Shown here: positions 6,909-7,566 of the stretch, in pieces
How the letters are laid out: every line of letters starts with the position of its first letter
How positions within the stretch are numbered: position 1 is the first letter of the stretch
Notes under the pieces: generated by a model
Databases searched by the model: none
What the model was told of the DNA's origin: nothing
The model's input: the letters and a program-made list of their open reading frames with translations, nothing else
DNA from: Alcaligenaceae bacterium
GTDB lineage: Bacteria; Pseudomonadota; Gammaproteobacteria; Burkholderiales; Burkholderiaceae
NCBI GenBank assembly: GCA_947372575.1
Contig: CANBUF010000078.1
Span: 1-7,566 of the forward strand
DNA: 7,566 bases
Reading direction: 5' to 3'
Made by a program: the position numbers and the translations under genes

Positions 6909-7116
6909 TTCGTCTCCGCAGCAATTCCAGCCGCCTGCACTAAAAATTCATGGCCAGAATGCATTAACCCTAGATCATAACGAAATTAACAACAGGCACG
7001 CCCCTTTTCAGGGCATTTTCAGTGGGCGAATACCCTAAGTCAGACCATCTTAGTGCAGATGACGATCCGACTCTGAAATAGATGCGCGCGCCAGCCATGA
7101 ACATAACGCCCCTCGC
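6909..7116 (-). promoter_or_regulatory. 208-bp intergenic region upstream of the TRAP genes, probable site of an internal promoter
   Basis: This is the longest gene-free stretch inside the minus-strand run. It holds no convincing ORF and no intrinsic terminator. A TATGAT hexamer on the minus strand (6974-6979) could be a -10 box, but no good -35 lies at the right distance, and no GG-N10-GC sigma-54 site was seen. A 9-bp inverted pair, CTGCACTAA (6935-6943) and TTAGTGCAG (7050-7058), flanks the middle. Two ATTAAC copies (6963-6968, 6985-6990) sit 22 bases apart. A promoter/operator role is inferred from gap size and position only. Confidence 0.3.
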
Positions 7117-7566
7117 TTAGGCGGCAACGGTTGCATGCTGAATGTTGCTATGGTCAAGGCCATGTTCGGAATTGAGCCACTTCTCGCTTAGGCGAACAAA
7201 GTAACTGGCGCCGACAGGAATGATTGCATCATTAAAGTCATAGGAAGCATTATGGAGGATACACGCGCCCTCCCCGTGACCCTCGAGCCGATGCTTGCCC
7301 TCACCATTGCCAATAAAGGCATAGCAACCTGGACGCGCAAGCAGCATGTGGGCAAAATCCTCGGCAGTCAATACACCTGGAAACTGATCATCCACCATTT
7401 CGTTGCCAACCACCTCTCGCATCACTTCTGCAGCGAAATGCGCTTCGTTGGCATGATTGATGACCGGTGGGGACGCGCGCCTGAAGAAAATATCTGCCTC
7501 GCACTCAAAGGACTGGGCAATATGCGTCGCCAGCGTGCGCACGCGTTCTTCGATCCGATCTAGCGC
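7117..7566 (-). CDS. M20-family metallo-amidohydrolase (hippurate hydrolase / N-acyl amino acid amidohydrolase-like), C-terminal part
   Basis: Partial gene: the frame is open to the right edge and ends at TAA 7119-7117, giving 149 residues of an enzyme normally near 390-400. The GTG at 7542 is internal, because family-like sequence (ALDRIEER) precedes it. M20 amidohydrolases are two-metal enzymes that cleave N-acyl amino acids such as hippurate. Visible C-terminal marks: FFRRASPPVINHANEAHFA, the end of the lid domain; GVLTAEDFAHML, which matches the conserved G-A-E-D-F block with Thr in place of the first Ala/Gly; PGCYAFIGNGE; and ILHNASYDFNDAIIPVGASYFVRL, whose His is the last metal ligand. 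The protein then runs about 20 residues past the usual end (WLNSEHGLDHSNIQHATVAA). It lies upstream of the TRAP genes in transcription order, which suggests that it processes the imported compound. Confidence 0.92.
   Translation of the reverse strand, partial: ALDRIEERVRTLATHIAQSFECEADIFFRRASPPVINHANEAHFAAEVMREVVGNEMVDDQFPGVLTAEDFAHMLLARPGCYAFIGNGEGKHRLEGHGEGACILHNASYDFNDAIIPVGASYFVRLSEKWLNSEHGLDHSNIQHATVAA

Noticed and set aside
7000..7014. GCCC...GGGC hairpin upstream of the TRAP genes as a terminator
   Set aside because: Only a 4-bp stem, and no T-run follows on the minus strand where the upstream M20 transcript would need it.
7112..7194. Direct 12-base repeat CTCGCTTAGGCG at 7112-7123 and 7183-7194 around the end of the M20 gene
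   Set aside because: The copies are 71 bases apart, in different reading frames, and neither flank extends the match; a chance match cannot be excluded and no duplication is visible.

Overview
The window looks like chromosomal DNA of a beta-proteobacterium, most likely Burkholderiales and possibly Alcaligenaceae. The clue is a Bug-type (TctC-family) periplasmic binding protein, a family hugely expanded in that group, beside a TRAP transporter and short catabolic dehydrogenase genes. Base composition is moderate, with roughly equal GC and AT by eye. The taxonomic placement is inference; there is no rRNA or other marker gene here.

Layout. On the + strand, 1-771 is the 3' end of a PhoA-type alkaline phosphatase gene. 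It converges on a long run of minus-strand genes across a short intergenic region (772-898). That region and the first bases of the next gene hold a heptanucleotide tandem array, four CTAGGTT units followed by five CAAAGTT units (844-906), and an inverted copy of the array's junction at 814-824. From about 900 to the right edge every gene is on the minus strand. In transcription order these are: the C-terminal part of an M20 amidohydrolase (cut by the window edge), a 208-bp gap, TRAP small permease (DctQ type), TRAP large permease (DctM type), a small two-helix membrane protein of unknown function, a Bug-family solute-binding protein, an SDR oxidoreductase, a zinc-independent MDR (quinone-oxidoreductase-like) enzyme, and an FMN-dependent PPOX-type flavoprotein.

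How the genes may work together. Several junctions overlap or nearly touch: DctQ/DctM by an ATGA overlap, DctM/small protein, and MDR/PPOX. The remaining gaps are short and the starts mostly have good Shine-Dalgarno sequences, so DctQ through PPOX is probably one transcription unit. The set reads as a catabolic locus: uptake of an organic acid or N-acyl/amide compound, hydrolysis by the M20 enzyme, then redox steps by SDR, MDR and flavoprotein. The substrate cannot be read from the sequence. The TRAP membrane pair has no DctP/TakP-type binding protein in view; the only binding protein here belongs to another transporter family (TTT/Bug), whose membrane subunits are absent from the window.

I saw no mobile element, CRISPR array, defence system, tRNA or rRNA. 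The least ordinary items are the two-variant heptamer array with its inverted partner, the unrecognised small membrane protein coupled to DctM, and the TRAP-plus-Bug gene mix.
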